Shown: one piece after another, positions 62,561-64,000 of the stretch
Layout of the letters: each line of letters starts with the position of its first letter
How positions within the stretch are numbered: the first letter of the stretch is position 1
NCBI GenBank assembly: GCA_008931825.1
Contig: QXVZ01028974.1
Span: 3,937 to 67,936 of the forward strand
Direction: 5' to 3'
DNA: 64,000 bases
DNA from: Phallusia fumigata
Taxonomy: Eukaryota; Chordata; Ascidiacea; Phlebobranchia; Ascidiidae
Made by a program: the position numbers and the translations under genes
Notes under the pieces: model-generated
Databases searched by the model: none
What the model saw: the letters and a program-made list of their open reading frames with translations, nothing else
What the model was told of the DNA's origin: nothing

Positions 62561-63611
62561 TGGAGTCGTATGGCCCAGCACAAACTGTGCCTACCGAGTC
62601 GCAGTTGTTTGCTTCTTTTGCATTAATGTAGCCGATGGTGCTCTGTAATTGAATAAGAGTTGACCTTATCATTCTTAAACGCAAGTAAATATACGACAGT
62701 TTTCGCTTGACATCGCATGCTGTGCGTTGACAAAAGGTTTGCACTTGGCATATATTTGAAGGCGACGTGATTGGGGATTATAAACTTTGTTCCTGTTCGA
62801 AACTGTTTTATCTTGTTTATTGCTCGTGTTACGTGATACGATTTGCTACGCATTTCTGGGTTTCAGTGGTATGCTGTAAGTGCAATGCGCCTGCTGGTTC
62901 TTTTACCTAATTAGGAATGGCGGACGTTCCAAAACTTTAAACAGGGTTTATTAGGCAAACATTTTTCACTTTTTTTTCTAAAACTAGGAAGTCTGGAGTC
63001 CCCAAACTAATTGTGGTCTGAAAAACAGATAAGAAAACAGTTAGTGTAATCAGGGCTACATTCGGTGAATTTTCGTTTTTACAACGATTTAGCCTTCCCA
63101 TGCAATTGACATTTTGCACTCAACAAGTTTAAATAACAAACGAGTGTCATGATTCATGATAGAAGTCGCTTAGATATCCAAAATTTAAACCTCGATTTGT
63201 TAACATTTATTACGTTGATTTGGTAAAAGTGCTTCGCAAACAAAAGAACCTTTATTTCCAGTTCGGCGCTTAAAACATTATCCAAATGTTCGAACAACCA
63301 GGCGAATATCATTCGGCTTTACAGTCAAAAGCTTTCAGACTATTTCTGGCACATGATAAACGTTTCTTTTGTAATAAGAATAGTTCTGTTTTTACTGATA
63401 AGGATTAACACAATAGCAATGGAGCGGAATTGACATTTTATCACAGAGAACTTAACCCTAGAGAAAAGGCGCGTTTAGCACTACAGTCGGCGCGAAGAGA
63501 TCGGTTACCGCTTTGCCTTGCTTTATACGGATGTGTTTACACTACACGCGATTATTTACACTGTCAAGCTGCCATATAAACTGTTCTTCATTACTGAAAG
63601 AATTTAGGTCT

Positions 63612-64000
63612 CCCTAACTTTTGTGGCGGCATCTGTGCTTCGCCTTCATTGCCTTTGTAATCTTAATATACTTGGCAACTATCATCAGTAAGGTGAACAT
63701 GTCTTTCCTCTCTGTCGAAATGCAATAACAGTACCTTAAATAATTATGTAAAATACAACAGGTTTGCGCAACAACTTCACCCTTACATGGGGAAAGTGGC
63801 ATAGGCCTCCGAAAGATTCGCCACTTAGACGAAAGTACTGCAAATGTGTTTTCAACAGTTCGTCTCGCTCGGTACAAACGGTAATTAAACAATCTTCATG
63901 ATAGCTCCAGATTTCTTCCTGTGAATGTAATGGGTTACATGAAATTCATTTTAAAAACAAATGCCTCGTCCCCAGCAAACACATAGGGAATAATTTGACC
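63612..64000 (-). mobile_element. PIF/Harbinger transposase C-terminal fragment, running off the window
   Basis: Minus strand: IIPYVFAGDEAFVFK (second catalytic Asp region), NYRLYRARRTVENTFAVLSS (catalytic Glu region), KWRIFRRPMPLSP and QTCCILHNYLR, the standard DDE_Tnp_4 order. In-frame stops fall between the first two blocks (after KMNFM and after NLELS), so it is inactive. Confidence 0.85.

Noticed and set aside
1-64000. CRISPR arrays, operons and ribosome binding sites
   Set aside because: The window is clearly eukaryotic with spliced genes; the regular repeats seen are minisatellites and exon modules.

Overview
This is AT-rich, intron-rich animal DNA. Short phase-matched exons, small introns, an L1-like LINE, tRNA-derived SINE-like pieces, Ty3/Gypsy and BEL/Pao fossils, hAT and other MITEs, and contig-end overlaps differing by several percent (a very heterozygous individual) would all fit an ascidian such as Ciona. 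The species call is inference.

The window is dominated by a cluster of one host gene family that I name A, B, D, E and F. Members combine (i) a UBA-like ubiquitin-binding exon, (ii) a complete atlastin/GBP-type dynamin-superfamily GTPase domain (P-loop [13 protein letters not shown]...HTQG, DTQG, VRDW), (iii) a stalk of repeated about 88-residue modules, each made of a 72-nt exon plus a 183-195-nt exon, all phase 0, and (iv) a hydrophobic C-terminal tail. Each module matches the single three-helix middle domain of atlastin, so the stalk looks like that domain copied in tandem: 8 modules in F, 6 in B, about 5 in E.

Layout. A (minus, 1.2-7.0 kb) is a decayed 3' part. An old Ty3/Gypsy-like LTR fossil (7.0-9.5 kb) cuts it off. 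B (plus, 9.65-16.5 kb) is a pseudogene lacking part of the GTPase domain, with a hAT MITE in one intron. D (minus, 19.1-22.1 kb) is a 3' remnant with two different terminal exons, directly downstream of E. E (minus, 22.9-32.0 kb) is fairly complete but has lost modules. 32-40 kb is intergenic DNA with repeats and a BEL/Pao fossil carrying a nested Gypsy fossil. F (minus, 39.9-60.6 kb) is the intact member. Its 5' end carries repeated phase-1 cassettes (UBA exon plus a 66-nt helix exon) that could be spliced into tandem UBA arrays. 60.6-64 kb is intergenic and ends in a PIF/Harbinger transposase fragment.

E and F are segmental duplicates: they share exon order, intron remnants, and 5' and 3' flanks. 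Comparing them dates insertions, since several MITEs in one have a clean empty site in the other. By analogy with atlastins and GBPs, the family may tether or remodel membranes, or coat targets marked by ubiquitin. That role is inference; the domain order, exon phases and repeats are read from the sequence.
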